Of a stretch of 27,124 nucleotides of DNA, positions 9,701-14,879 are shown piece by piece. Below the pieces are notes generated by a model. It was not told the origin of the DNA. It worked only from the letters and a program-made list of their open reading frames with translations, and searched no databases. The position numbers and the translations under genes were made by a program. Origin of the DNA: Clostridia bacterium (GTDB taxonomy: Bacteria; Bacillota; Clostridia; Oscillospirales; CAG-382); assembly GCA_900757905.1 (NCBI GenBank), contig CAAEPN010000115.1:1-27124 (forward strand). The letters are read 5' to 3'. Positions within the stretch are counted from its first letter, which is position 1. The number at the start of each line of letters is the position of its first letter.

Positions 9701-11198
9701 TGCCGAACTCATGAACAACATTATTTTCGCCGTATTTGCTCTTTAAGGCTGCAATCACGCGATGCAAATAGTCTTTTTCCGGCGCGGAAGCTGCCATGCC
9801 CCAGTTGCCGCTCCAGCCGAGTGAAGCGTTAGGACCGTGCTTCATGATCGAGTTTCCATAGGTAAGGTAGCGAATCTGCGTTGTAGAGGTACGCGGATTT
9901 TGGCCGGAGATCGTAATTGTTTTGGAAGCCGAGTAGGTCGGATCGACCGTAAGATACGCTGTAACGGTAATCGTACCGTCTATCATACCGGTAACGGTAG
10001 CCGTACCATCCTCATTTTTGGTAAGGGTGGCATTGACCGAATCAGTCGTATAGGTAACGGCCGGGTCAACATCGGCACGAGCCTTTACGACGGGAGTCAA
10101 AAGAACGGTTCCCATATCGTCGGTAATGGTATCCGACGAAGCCGTTAATTCAAGACTATCGATAAATTTCAATTCTTTTGCGTAATACATTTCAGTCACC
10201 GTAAGCGTCGAAGCAGCTTCACCAGCCGAGGAGAGCATTAAACGGCCAATAAGTCCGCTCCATGTGCTTTTTGAACCTAAATTGACGGAGTAATAGTGAT
10301 ATTCACCGTCCGAATACGGCAGTTTTGTCATTGTAAGCTTTTGCGATTCTTTAAGAGTCGGATAAGCGCTGGTAGAATAATAAACGTGAAACGGATTATT
10401 CACCTCCGAGCCTTTTGCTTTCAGAACCAAATAAGGGTAATGATCGGCATACACCTGTGCGTCGCTCGGCATATCAAAAAAGCTGGCGCCGCCATCCTTC
10501 GGAATGGTCATAATCATGGAACCATCGCCCGGAAAGCTGTAGTCAAAGCCGCCCCAGTGAGAAGCAATGCGGTCCTCTTCAAGCGGATAATACCATTCCG
10601 GGGCAACCTCTTCGACCGGCGGCGTATATGTCTCGCGGAAGCTGATATCTTCAATTTCAACCGTTCCCTTATCCGCCGAATGGAAGCACAGCATACAGTT
10701 GATGTAGTTTCCGGTAAACAGGCTGCCCTTGACGGCCTGCATATCGAGGTAATACTCCCGGAATTCGGTATCGTTCGGACGGATCGGAAGAGTCACTTTG
10801 TGACTTTCGCTCCAGCCCTGATCCGAAGTTTTATAAAAGAAAACGATCTCATTAAAATCGCTTGTGCTTTTGGCGTTGATGACAAGATAACGGCATTTTG
10901 CGGTATCAATGGAAATATCCGGATGGTTGAGATATCCCTTTTCCGGGTCAACGGCTACTTTCATTTTTCCGTCTTCATACGTTATGGAATAGCCTTGATT
11001 GTTGCATTTCCAAACCTGCGAGGACGCGTCTTCAAAATCCCACATATAGGTGATTCCGTCCTCAGCAAGAGTTGCTTCTTCGGCATATTCTGTCTGTTTC
11101 GAAGCAGCTTCGACATGCGTTTCAAGCACAGGAACTGCTGAAACAAACAGATTAAGCGAAAGAAACATGGCGAGCAAGGCGCTGAGTGTTTTTTTCAT
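6756..11198 (-). CDS. Giant secreted SGNH-hydrolase-like modular protein (paralog 2, intact)
   Basis: 1480 residues with a signal peptide (about 1-32) and AGAAAGGA nine bases before the ATG. Approximate modules: jelly-roll-like modules at 49-190 and 199-341, Ig-like 344-433, SGNH hydrolase 440-650, Big_2-like 657-744, InlB/Flg_new repeats at 746-812 and 956-1029, jelly-roll-like modules at 815-952 and 1031-1172, then two unnamed domains at 1174-1296 and 1299-1456. From the first Ig-like domain onward the order is the same as in paralog 1, which carries roughly 510 extra N-terminal residues. Likely catalytic residues are Ser450 (YGNSI), Asn545 (QMGEN) and His627 (IHPGDLGM). It is probably exported and acts on an acylated polysaccharide, which is inference. 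No cell-wall anchor is seen. The C-terminus (…YADYIYNIIEVAER) shows what paralog 1 should have beyond its break. Confidence 0.85.
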   Translation of the reverse strand: MKKTLSALLAMFLSLNLFVSAVPVLETHVEAASKQTEYAEEATLAEDGITYMWDFEDASSQVWKCNNQGYSITYEDGKMKVAVDPEKGYLNHPDISIDTAKCRYLVINAKSTSDFNEIVFFYKTSDQGWSESHKVTLPIRPNDTEFREYYLDMQAVKGSLFTGNYINCMLCFHSADKGTVEIEDISFRETYTPPVEEVAPEWYYPLEEDRIASHWGGFDYSFPGDGSMIMTIPKDGGASFFDMPSDAQVYADHYPYLVLKAKGSEVNNPFHVYYSTSAYPTLKESQKLTMTKLPYSDGEYHYYSVNLGSKSTWSGLIGRLMLSSAGEAASTLTVTEMYYAKELKFIDSLELTASSDTITDDMGTVLLTPVVKARADVDPAVTYTTDSVNATLTKNEDGTATVTGMIDGTITVTAYLTVDPTYSASKTITISGQNPRTSTTQIRYLTYGNSIMKHGPNASLGWSGNWGMAASAPEKDYLHRVIAALKSKYGENNVVHEFGTSQSNWENGITASDATDKDYSYMIDPMRDDFRTFKPNIITLQMGENGSGQINQAQYENIMRQVVTMFKEEAPDATIVITTPFWGGNARVYGAMKVAEELGVRIALLHTLNTDENKALGLFEHNGVAIHPGDLGMENIAKLFYAEIEKDRSEREVITYTNHPASLEIVSEKNTITTENGTLALSAKILPADADQSVDWSVDNRYIATIDENGVLTAVNDGVVTVRATAHYNENAFDEIKITVSGQTLPFTVTYDKNTTDTVTGMPAPNPYAKGEFVFDKAYPERETYTFVGWALAPDGEAVSSFNITEDTTVYAVWTPAVRWTFDRTDYKEGFTVNYGFNQYVKNGIFSMIATNTDLEAGAVLQVNSPKLAVDPNQYSILALRLQNSAIAKDTTLDLTVYTAKNSYSYSVSVTTTDVTSYAFDLSNVKEMITGFSFKPTNIDCSLMLDEIAFVSSENGALTYDANTTDTVTNLPSPEYLTSNGKYTFAETKPARAGYTFLGWSKSKTSKLLLSDTVDDSVHTVYAVWDKNDHWEMDSTAEYSLSNGKGTLSDGILHFTATAKADNSYDPIIGIPTNFAAATTSGKVVARMKWSTESTGDYFSQMFFKGSDAQLSEGNSVKTDLLPLGGRNPEDYKLVTFDFTGKENWKGTMTQLRFDIVNTQGSVDLDYVRFTDSEANILTDSGKVRVLTSSDDATYIVKEGGALVPTGTVFLKNLYLSGDIDYTDGAIAVTDTLEIADEIKETYTVFTLDMASAGVTASDYMYIGGYDKPVEMKDGAKYLVKLDENGIGFVYFGSKTDVSKKALYKITASGAEKLNTVFTESDTAVSVRGTAPIGVRFRATVMNKLLAATEEKDGFAVKEYGFLVSVGSRIDSPDDLNMAAVKAGQAIKGVAHDEKTNIVYESTDEVQIITAVLNGIPNTRQAYLTDLYVRPYVILSNGITVYGNPVTDSMYEIATRVSQTMTGSEPYADYIYNIIEVAER

Positions 11199-11255
11199 GG
11201 TTTCAATCCTTTCTGAATGGTAAAATTTGTTATAGTTTGTGCCGAATTTAATATT

Positions 11256-11284
11256 ATTTTAGCACGCACATCGCAAAAAGTAAA
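11256..11284 (-). promoter_or_regulatory. Possible second promoter for SGNH paralog 2
   Basis: On the - strand, TTTACT (11284-11279), 17 bp, then TAAAAT (11261-11256) preceded by TGC. The -35 box is weak, but the -10 is extended. It would give a leader of about 50 nt and lies wholly inside the inverted repeats of the longer leader. Confidence 0.3.
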
Positions 11285-11343
11285 TGACTTTTTGTGACAA
11301 ATGTTGAAATTCGTTGAAGTATTACGACATGTTTGTGCGTGCT
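11261..11343 (-). promoter_or_regulatory. Nested inverted repeats in the leader of SGNH paralog 2
   Basis: AGCACGCACA (11261-11270) and its exact complement TGTGCGTGCT (11334-11343) enclose a second palindrome, CAAAAAGT (11274-11281) and ACTTTTTG (11287-11294). In the - strand transcript they would fold into a closed multi-helix element followed by an A/U-rich stretch and then the ribosome site. Alternatively, the outer arms are paired operators 73 bp apart. No known riboswitch consensus was recognised. Confidence 0.45.
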
Positions 11344-11361
11344 TTTGTAAGTTATATTTTG

Positions 11362-11390
11362 ATTATAGCAAAAATGCGGAATATTGTCAA
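11362..11390 (-). promoter_or_regulatory. Perfect-consensus promoter for SGNH paralog 2
   Basis: On the - strand, TTGACA (11390-11385), a 17-bp spacer ending in TGC, and TATAAT (11367-11362). Both boxes are exact consensus and the -10 is extended. Transcription would start near 11355, giving a ~157-nt leader before the ATG at 11198. Confidence 0.75.
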
Positions 11391-11520
11391 TCAGCGCAGC
11401 ATGAATAGGATAAATACGCAAATTGTTGCGCGTATTTAGTGGCTATTTCAAACATAATGCGCGTTTCGCTCAATTTAATAAGCATCTCGTGAAATGGGAT
11501 ATTAATTTCAACTAAAGAAA

Positions 11521-11544
11521 AAAGCCACGTAAGAGCGTGGCTTT
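11521..11544. terminator. Bidirectional hairpin terminator
   Basis: Stem AAAGCCACG (11521-11529) with CGTGGCTTT (11536-11544) and a 6-nt loop. On the - strand it is followed by TTTCTTTAG, giving a good U-run. It lies 136 nt beyond the dedicated tRNA terminator, so it may belong to a lost gene. Confidence 0.55.
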
Positions 11545-11635
11545 TCGTGTCATATTTCGTGTCATCTTTTCAACTTTCATTTCAACTTTTTGTTTAAAAC
11601 GCTGTATTTTGGTATAATTTTCTGAATTTTGGTAT
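11543..11635. repeat. Three pairs of short direct repeats beside a tRNA 3' end
   Basis: TTTCGTGTCAT occurs at 11543-11553 and 11555-11565 (12-bp period). TTTCAACTTT occurs at 11568-11577 and 11580-11589 (12-bp period). ATTTTGGTAT occurs at 11606-11615 and 11626-11635 (20-bp period). Paired direct repeats of this size next to a tRNA 3' end resemble arm-type binding sites of tyrosine integrases. That interpretation is inference, since no integrase gene is present. Confidence 0.5.
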
Positions 11636-11680
11636 GGGTTTTCAAACGCCCAAAACCCGCATGGTTAAACCAAAAACAAA

Positions 11681-11703
11681 GAAACCACTATATAAGCGGT
11701 TTC
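11681..11703 (-). terminator. Terminator of the tRNA operon
   Basis: On the - strand, GAAACCGC, a 7-nt loop and GTGGTTTC form an 8-bp stem with one G-U pair. It begins six bases after the tRNA-Ala CCA end and is followed by TTTGTTTTTG. Confidence 0.75.
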
Positions 11704-11709
11704 CCTGTT

Positions 11710-11785
11710 TGGTGGAGCATAGGGGACTTGAACCCCTGACCCCGACACTGCCAGTGTCGTGCGCTCCCAACTGCGCTAATGCCCC
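11710..11785 (-). tRNA. tRNA-Ala (anticodon GGC)
   Basis: A 76-nt cloverleaf with encoded CCA (complement of 11710-11712). The acceptor stem GGGGCAT/ATGCTCC carries the alanine identity pair G3-U70 and discriminator A73. The anticodon stem is CGACA/TGTCG around loop CTGGCAG, giving anticodon GGC for GCC/GCU codons. The T-arm GGTTCAAGTCC is standard. It is the second gene of a two-tRNA operon. Confidence 0.97.
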
Positions 11786-11811
11786 GTATTCAATTTGCAG
11801 CGCTTGCCGTT

Positions 11812-11895
11812 TGGTGCACCTGAAAGGACTTGAACCTTCACGTCAAAGACACCAGATCCTAAGTCTGGCGCGTCTGCCAATTCCGCCACAGGTGC
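11812..11895 (-). tRNA. tRNA-Leu (anticodon UAG)
   Basis: An 84-nt tRNA with encoded CCA and a long class II variable arm. The acceptor stem is GCACCTG/CAGGTGC. The anticodon stem CCAGA/TCTGG encloses CTTAGGA, giving anticodon TAG for CUA-type leucine codons. It is transcribed first in the operon, 26 nt before tRNA-Ala. Confidence 0.97.
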
Positions 11896-11947
11896 ATAGA
11901 AAGCTTTTAGCGGCGCTGTGACAAGCAAACTGACAATTTACTTATAT

Positions 11948-11976
11948 AGTATAGCAACTTTTCGGTTATTTGTCAA
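11948..11976 (-). promoter_or_regulatory. Promoter of the tRNA-Leu/tRNA-Ala operon
   Basis: On the - strand, TTGACA (11976-11971), 17 bp, and TATACT (11953-11948), with an expected start near 11941, about 45 nt before tRNA-Leu. The near-consensus match fits stable-RNA expression. Confidence 0.8.
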
Positions 11977-12049
11977 GATGTATTTTTCGCGCTTTTGTCT
12001 AAAAAACAGAAAAAAATACCAGCTTTTGCGCATCAACGGAAATTCTGTA

Positions 12050-12078
12050 TTGACAAGCGCCTGCATTAAGAGTATAAT
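12050..12078 (+). promoter_or_regulatory. Perfect-consensus promoter of the GntR-mscS operon
   Basis: TTGACA (12050-12055), 17 bp, TATAAT (12073-12078), with the start expected near 12085. A promoter this strong ahead of a repressor gene usually needs repression, and an operator-like palindrome overlaps it. Confidence 0.8.
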
Positions 12079-12090
12079 ATACCTGTATAC
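12072..12090. promoter_or_regulatory. Putative autoregulatory operator
   Basis: GTATA-A-TATAC (12072-12082) and TATAC-CT-GTATA (12078-12089) overlap, giving three alternating half-sites across the -10 box and the expected start of transcription. Repeated GTATAC-type palindromes are common for GntR-family regulators, so the adjacent gene product is the natural candidate. The assignment is inference. Confidence 0.5.
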
Positions 12091-12107
12091 AAAAAGGAGG
12101 CGTAAAT

Positions 12108-12959
12108 ATGTCTGAACACAAAAATTCCGTATACCGGAATATCAGTCTTGACCTTATGCAAAAAATAAAAGACGGCACCTTTCCGGTCGGCTCAAAGCTG
12201 CCGCCGGAGCGTCATTTGATGGAAGAATATAAGGTGGAACGCATGACCGTGCGCCGTGCGCTCGATGTTCTCGCCAAAGACGGTCTTATTGTGAAAAAGA
12301 GCGGCTTAGGCAGCTTTGTTGCTGACCCGGATCAAACGGCTGACAATTCTGTCGGTCATTCCGTTACTTCTCCCAAAGCCGTTTCCGAGAAGAAAAGCTG
12401 GAAAGCGCTTTCGGACTATTTTACGTTTAAGCCGGATCTGCCGAAAGCTGCGGACATGCTGTATATATATCTGAAAAAATTAGGACACGAAAAGATTGCC
12501 TTTGTGAGCAGTGATCCGGCTGTTTTTTCGGCTTTTGCCGGCGTTTTTGCACAAAACGGTCTTTTCGATTCGGAAGCTTTCCTTCTGACAGATGCCGAAA
12601 TTCAAGTGGAAAATGCATTTGAGCGCTATCTGCGTTCACTGCGCACAGGATTTCCGAGCGCTGTCATTACAGCTTCTGTAAGGGAAGCGAAACTGGCAGA
12701 GCAAGCCTTACGGTCTTTGGGTCTTAATGTGCCGGAAAAAGTGACCGTCATTTCCGTCGGCACCGACGGAGAGCGCTATACCGGCTGTCAGTTCGACACA
12801 TCCTCCGTAAAAAGGTATTTGGAGACCGCTTATTCGGAAAACACGGCTTCTCTTCCCTCTTTATCCGTCTGCGTGCCGCCTCGCTTATATGAAGGCGCTT
12901 CGTCCGCTCAAAGACAAGAAACCGCCCGTGAGCGCACCATGTCCGATTATTTGTTATAA
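12108..12959 (+). CDS. GntR/LacI hybrid transcriptional regulator with shortened sensor domain
   Basis: 283 residues. Residues 1-75 are a GntR winged helix-turn-helix, with KLPPERHLMEEYKVERMTVR and the wing GLIVKKSGLGSFVADP. After a linker (76-115), the rest resembles the second part of a LacI-type periplasmic-binding-fold sensor: AADMLYIYLKKLGHEKIAFV, then a segment like the LacI stretch before VPEKVTVISVG, and a C-terminal PPRLYEGASS. AraR-type proteins of this architecture are about 370 residues long. Here the roughly 100 residues that open the sensor's N-terminal lobe are absent, so sugar binding may be altered or lost. AAGGAGG precedes the ATG closely. It is followed 12 nt later by the MscS gene, probably in one operon. 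Confidence 0.8.
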   Translation: MSEHKNSVYRNISLDLMQKIKDGTFPVGSKLPPERHLMEEYKVERMTVRRALDVLAKDGLIVKKSGLGSFVADPDQTADNSVGHSVTSPKAVSEKKSWKALSDYFTFKPDLPKAADMLYIYLKKLGHEKIAFVSSDPAVFSAFAGVFAQNGLFDSEAFLLTDAEIQVENAFERYLRSLRTGFPSAVITASVREAKLAEQALRSLGLNVPEKVTVISVGTDGERYTGCQFDTSSVKRYLETAYSENTASLPSLSVCVPPRLYEGASSAQRQETARERTMSDYLL

Positions 12960-12971
12960 GGAGTTATTGTT

Positions 12972-13805
12972 ATGCCGGATACTGGTACTTATTCCACTTT
13001 TTTGGAACACTTGCTTCAGACTCTTAAGACTGTCGGTGCAACTTCTATTTTCAAAATTCTGCTTGCCGTTGTTATCCTTATCATCGGTTCAAAGCTCATC
13101 AAAATTATTATTAAGCTATTAAACAAAAGTCATAGTTACGCCAAGTTAGATGAAAGCGTCCGTTCCTTTTTAAACAGCTTTATCCGTGTGGTTTTGTATG
13201 CGGTTCTCTATATTACCGCCGCCACAGCGTTAGGCGTTCCCGAGACCTCTCTCGTTACAGCGCTCGCCTCTTGCGGACTTGCCGTAGGTCTTGCGCTACA
13301 AGGCTCGCTTTCCAATTTTGCCGGCGGTCTTATGATTCTGATATTCAAACCGTTTGTAATCGGCGATTACATCGTATCGGGAACCTTTGAGGGAACGGTC
13401 AAGGAGATAAATGTATTGTATACCGTGATCGTTACCATAGACAATCGCACCGTTACCATTCCGAACAGCTCTATCTCCAATGCGCCGGTTGTGGATGTTA
13501 CCGGCCAGGCAACAAGACGATTGGATATTTCCGTAGGCGTTTCGTATAACGCGGATATCGATAAGGCGCTTTCTGTGCTTTCAGCGCTGGCTGCAAACAA
13601 CACGGATATTTTGCAAGCTCCTGCGCCGGAAGCCGTTGTCGATAACCTCGGCGAAAGCTCGGTCGATTTAATCTTGCGCTTTTGGGTAAACACCGAAAAC
13701 TATTGGCCGGTTCGCTATCAGATGTTAAAAGATGTAAAGCAAGCTCTGGATGAAAACGGTATCGAGATTCCGTTTCCGCAGCTTGATGTACATGTATCGA
13801 AATAA
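12972..13805 (+). CDS. mscS: MscS-family small-conductance mechanosensitive channel
   Basis: 277 residues, about the size of the classic MscS core. It is a homoheptameric inner-membrane channel that releases solutes when turgor stretches the membrane. Three transmembrane segments are visible (about 27-47, 63-84 and 88-122). The last contains the pore helix rich in Ala and Gly, with GLAVGLALQGSLSNFAGGLM followed by IFKPFVIGDYI. The beta domain has TVTIPNSSISNAPVVD, and a cytoplasmic alpha/beta domain ends in PFPQLDVHVSK. TAAGGAG overlaps the stop of the upstream regulator gene, nine bases before the ATG. Sharing an operon with a sugar-type regulator is unusual and hints that expression follows a metabolite or osmotic cue, which is inference. 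Confidence 0.93.
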   Translation: MPDTGTYSTFLEHLLQTLKTVGATSIFKILLAVVILIIGSKLIKIIIKLLNKSHSYAKLDESVRSFLNSFIRVVLYAVLYITAATALGVPETSLVTALASCGLAVGLALQGSLSNFAGGLMILIFKPFVIGDYIVSGTFEGTVKEINVLYTVIVTIDNRTVTIPNSSISNAPVVDVTGQATRRLDISVGVSYNADIDKALSVLSALAANNTDILQAPAPEAVVDNLGESSVDLILRFWVNTENYWPVRYQMLKDVKQALDENGIEIPFPQLDVHVSK

Positions 13806-13810
13806 AAAAG

Positions 13811-13842
13811 CCGTGCAAGGACAGCCAAAATGCCTTGCACGG
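13811..13842. terminator. Bidirectional terminator between mscS and the XRE gene
   Basis: Perfect 10-bp stem CCGTGCAAGG (13811-13820) with CCTTGCACGG (13833-13842). On the - strand it is followed by CTTTTTTATT, a strong U-run for the XRE/VanZ operon. On the + strand the tail is the weaker TCATTTTATA. Confidence 0.8.
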
Positions 13843-13862
13843 TCATTTTATATACATATTTT

Positions 13863-14090
13863 TTATAGAAAATCCATGTCCTTGCGGTTATACGGATAAC
13901 CCGGATCTTCCAACAAATCGCCGACCGTTACGCCGAAATACTCGGCAATGCGCGCCAGCGTCTGCGGACTGACCGACTCGTTATTTAAGCAGTGCTTCAT
14001 AGTCGTTTCATGCAAACCGATAGCATAGCAGACTGTGCGCGGTGAAATATTTCTTTCCGAGCACAAAGTAAGAATTTTGTCACGAATCAT
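13863..14090 (-). CDS. Small XRE-family helix-turn-helix regulator
   Basis: 75 residues from ATG 14090, chosen because AAGGTGG (14104-14098) lies seven bases upstream. An in-frame ATG at 14108 has no ribosome site. The protein is almost entirely a Cro/C1-type helix-turn-helix: ERNISPRTVCYAIGLHETTM (helices 2-3) and SVSPQTLARIAEYFGVTVGD (helices 4-5), with a short polar tail. It probably binds DNA as a dimer; no ligand domain is present. It overlaps the end of the VanZ-like gene by 11 bp and is therefore likely translationally coupled to it. Target genes are unknown. It shows no sign of being part of a phage. Confidence 0.85.
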   Translation of the reverse strand: MIRDKILTLCSERNISPRTVCYAIGLHETTMKHCLNNESVSPQTLARIAEYFGVTVGDLLEDPGYPYNRKDMDFL

Positions 14091-14535
14091 GTTGGCCCAC
14101 CTTTGCATTACTGAAAATGAAGAAAAGGATCACGGCAGTCATAACACCGGAAAAATCAATCAATACATCACTCACAAGACTTCCTCGTCCGGTAAAGGAT
14201 TGAATGAATTCATCGATAACCGCTGTAAGCAGACCGGCAAAAGGCGCAAGCAGCATGCATTGATTCCGGAATTTTTCCGGCATATGCCGCTGAAACACAC
14301 AATATAGTAAGGAAAGAATTAAAAACTCCGTAAAATGCCCAGCCTTGCGGATTAGATGATGTAAAGTTTCCGGCTCAATTAACTCTTCCACAGGAAGTAA
14401 ATTCGTGACAAACTGCATAACACCGCCGCTTAATGCGCCGGATTCTTGGGGCGGCAGCACGGAATTGCCCCAGATAAAAGCGGTTTGCAGAACCGTAAGA
14501 ACAACAAAGAGAACAGGTTTTTGCTTATTTTTCAT
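14080..14535 (-). CDS. VanZ-like membrane protein
   Basis: 151 residues from ATG 14535. The same frame is open back to 14730, but that extension lies beyond the promoter and is not protein-like. VanZ-family proteins are small integral membrane proteins; the founding member gives low-level teicoplanin resistance, and most others have no known role. Visible features are a first membrane segment at about 8-24, the family motif RKAGHFTEFLILSLLY at about 63-78, a third segment near 93-106, and DEFIQSFTGRGSLVSDVLID at about 107-126, followed by a final segment. The ribosome site is weak: AAGGA lies about 16 bases upstream. The gene is first in an operon with the XRE regulator. Confidence 0.85.
   Translation of the reverse strand: MKNKQKPVLFVVLTVLQTAFIWGNSVLPPQESGALSGGVMQFVTNLLPVEELIEPETLHHLIRKAGHFTEFLILSLLYCVFQRHMPEKFRNQCMLLAPFAGLLTAVIDEFIQSFTGRGSLVSDVLIDFSGVMTAVILFFIFSNAKVGQHDS
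14098..14104 (-). promoter_or_regulatory. Ribosome site that sets the XRE start
   Basis: AAGGTGG on the - strand, seven bases before ATG 14090 and inside the coding sequence of the VanZ-like gene. The alternative ATG at 14108 has nothing comparable. Confidence 0.6.
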
Positions 14536-14605
14536 AGTTGGCTGTGTTTTTTCCTTTTTACTTTTACAACAGTATTCTGTTAGTTTTGAAACAAATTTCA
14601 CTAAA

Positions 14606-14634
14606 AGTATACCACATTTTGCCGATTCTGTCAA
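14606..14634 (-). promoter_or_regulatory. Promoter of the VanZ-XRE operon
   Basis: On the - strand, TTGACA (14634-14629), 17 bp, TATACT (14611-14606). The -35 box is exact. Transcription should start near 14599, about 64 nt before the ATG at 14535, which supports that start. Confidence 0.75.
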
Positions 14635-14686
14635 CCGCACGAACATAAAAAATCGAAAAAAATCCGCACGTCTTTGGGTGGTTAAG

Positions 14687-14742
14687 AAAAAATTGCTGCA
14701 AAAAAGCTTATTTTGAGCAAAAAAATGCAAAAAAGTCCAAAA
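14687..14742 (+). promoter_or_regulatory. Phased A-tracts upstream of the rimO promoter
   Basis: A-tracts are centred near 14689.5, 14702.5, 14722, 14731.5 and 14740.5, with a T4 tract at 14711-14714. Most steps are 9-10 bp and end six bases before the -35 box. This predicts curved DNA or an UP element for RNA polymerase alpha subunits. Confidence 0.45.
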
Positions 14743-14747
14743 GGGTG

Positions 14748-14776
14748 TTGAAATCCGCGCTGTTTTATGGTATGAT
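14748..14776 (+). promoter_or_regulatory. Promoter of the rimO operon
   Basis: TTGAAA (14748-14753), 17 bp, TATGAT (14771-14776), with the start expected near 14783. No other comparably clear promoter or terminator was seen before the end of the FAD oxidoreductase gene at 25980. Confidence 0.65.
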
Positions 14777-14879
14777 ATTTTAGTAATTCTATGGGCATGA
14801 GCAAAAATCGTTCTTGCAAGCCGCTTTCCGGCATACGATAAAGCAAGCCCTTTTCTATCAAGCAGAAAGGCGAAAAACT

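Larger units (their letters stand above)
11344..11709. other. Non-coding stretch between paralog 2 and the tRNA operon
   Basis: It contains the perfect promoter of paralog 2, a 9-bp inverted repeat TAAATACGC/GCGTATTTA at 11411-11438, a bidirectional hairpin at 11521-11544, three pairs of short direct repeats at 11543-11635, and the tRNA terminator at 11681-11703. No full-length gene is present. A 50-codon open frame on the - strand (11664-11512, ending TAG) runs through the direct repeats and could be a gene remnant. Confidence 0.5.
14536..14879. other. Divergent intergenic region, VanZ-like gene to rimO
   Basis: These 344 bases hold the - strand VanZ promoter, a run of A-tracts at about 10-bp spacing (14687-14742), the + strand rimO promoter and a ~97-nt rimO leader. 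I see no gene and no recognisable riboswitch in the leader. Confidence 0.6.

Noticed and set aside
10296..11141. 281-codon + strand frame inside SGNH paralog 2
   Set aside because: Antisense shadow over the N-terminal jelly-roll modules; no promoter or ribosome site.
11261..11343. Cyclic-di-GMP riboswitch, because of the GCACGCACA element
   Set aside because: The other conserved parts of that riboswitch (GGGCAAACC, the GGTAGC-type tail) are missing.
11634..11921. A 95-codon + strand frame containing GLEPLTPTLP and GLEPSRQRHQ
   Set aside because: It is the antisense of the tRNA-Ala and tRNA-Leu genes, a well-known spurious translation.
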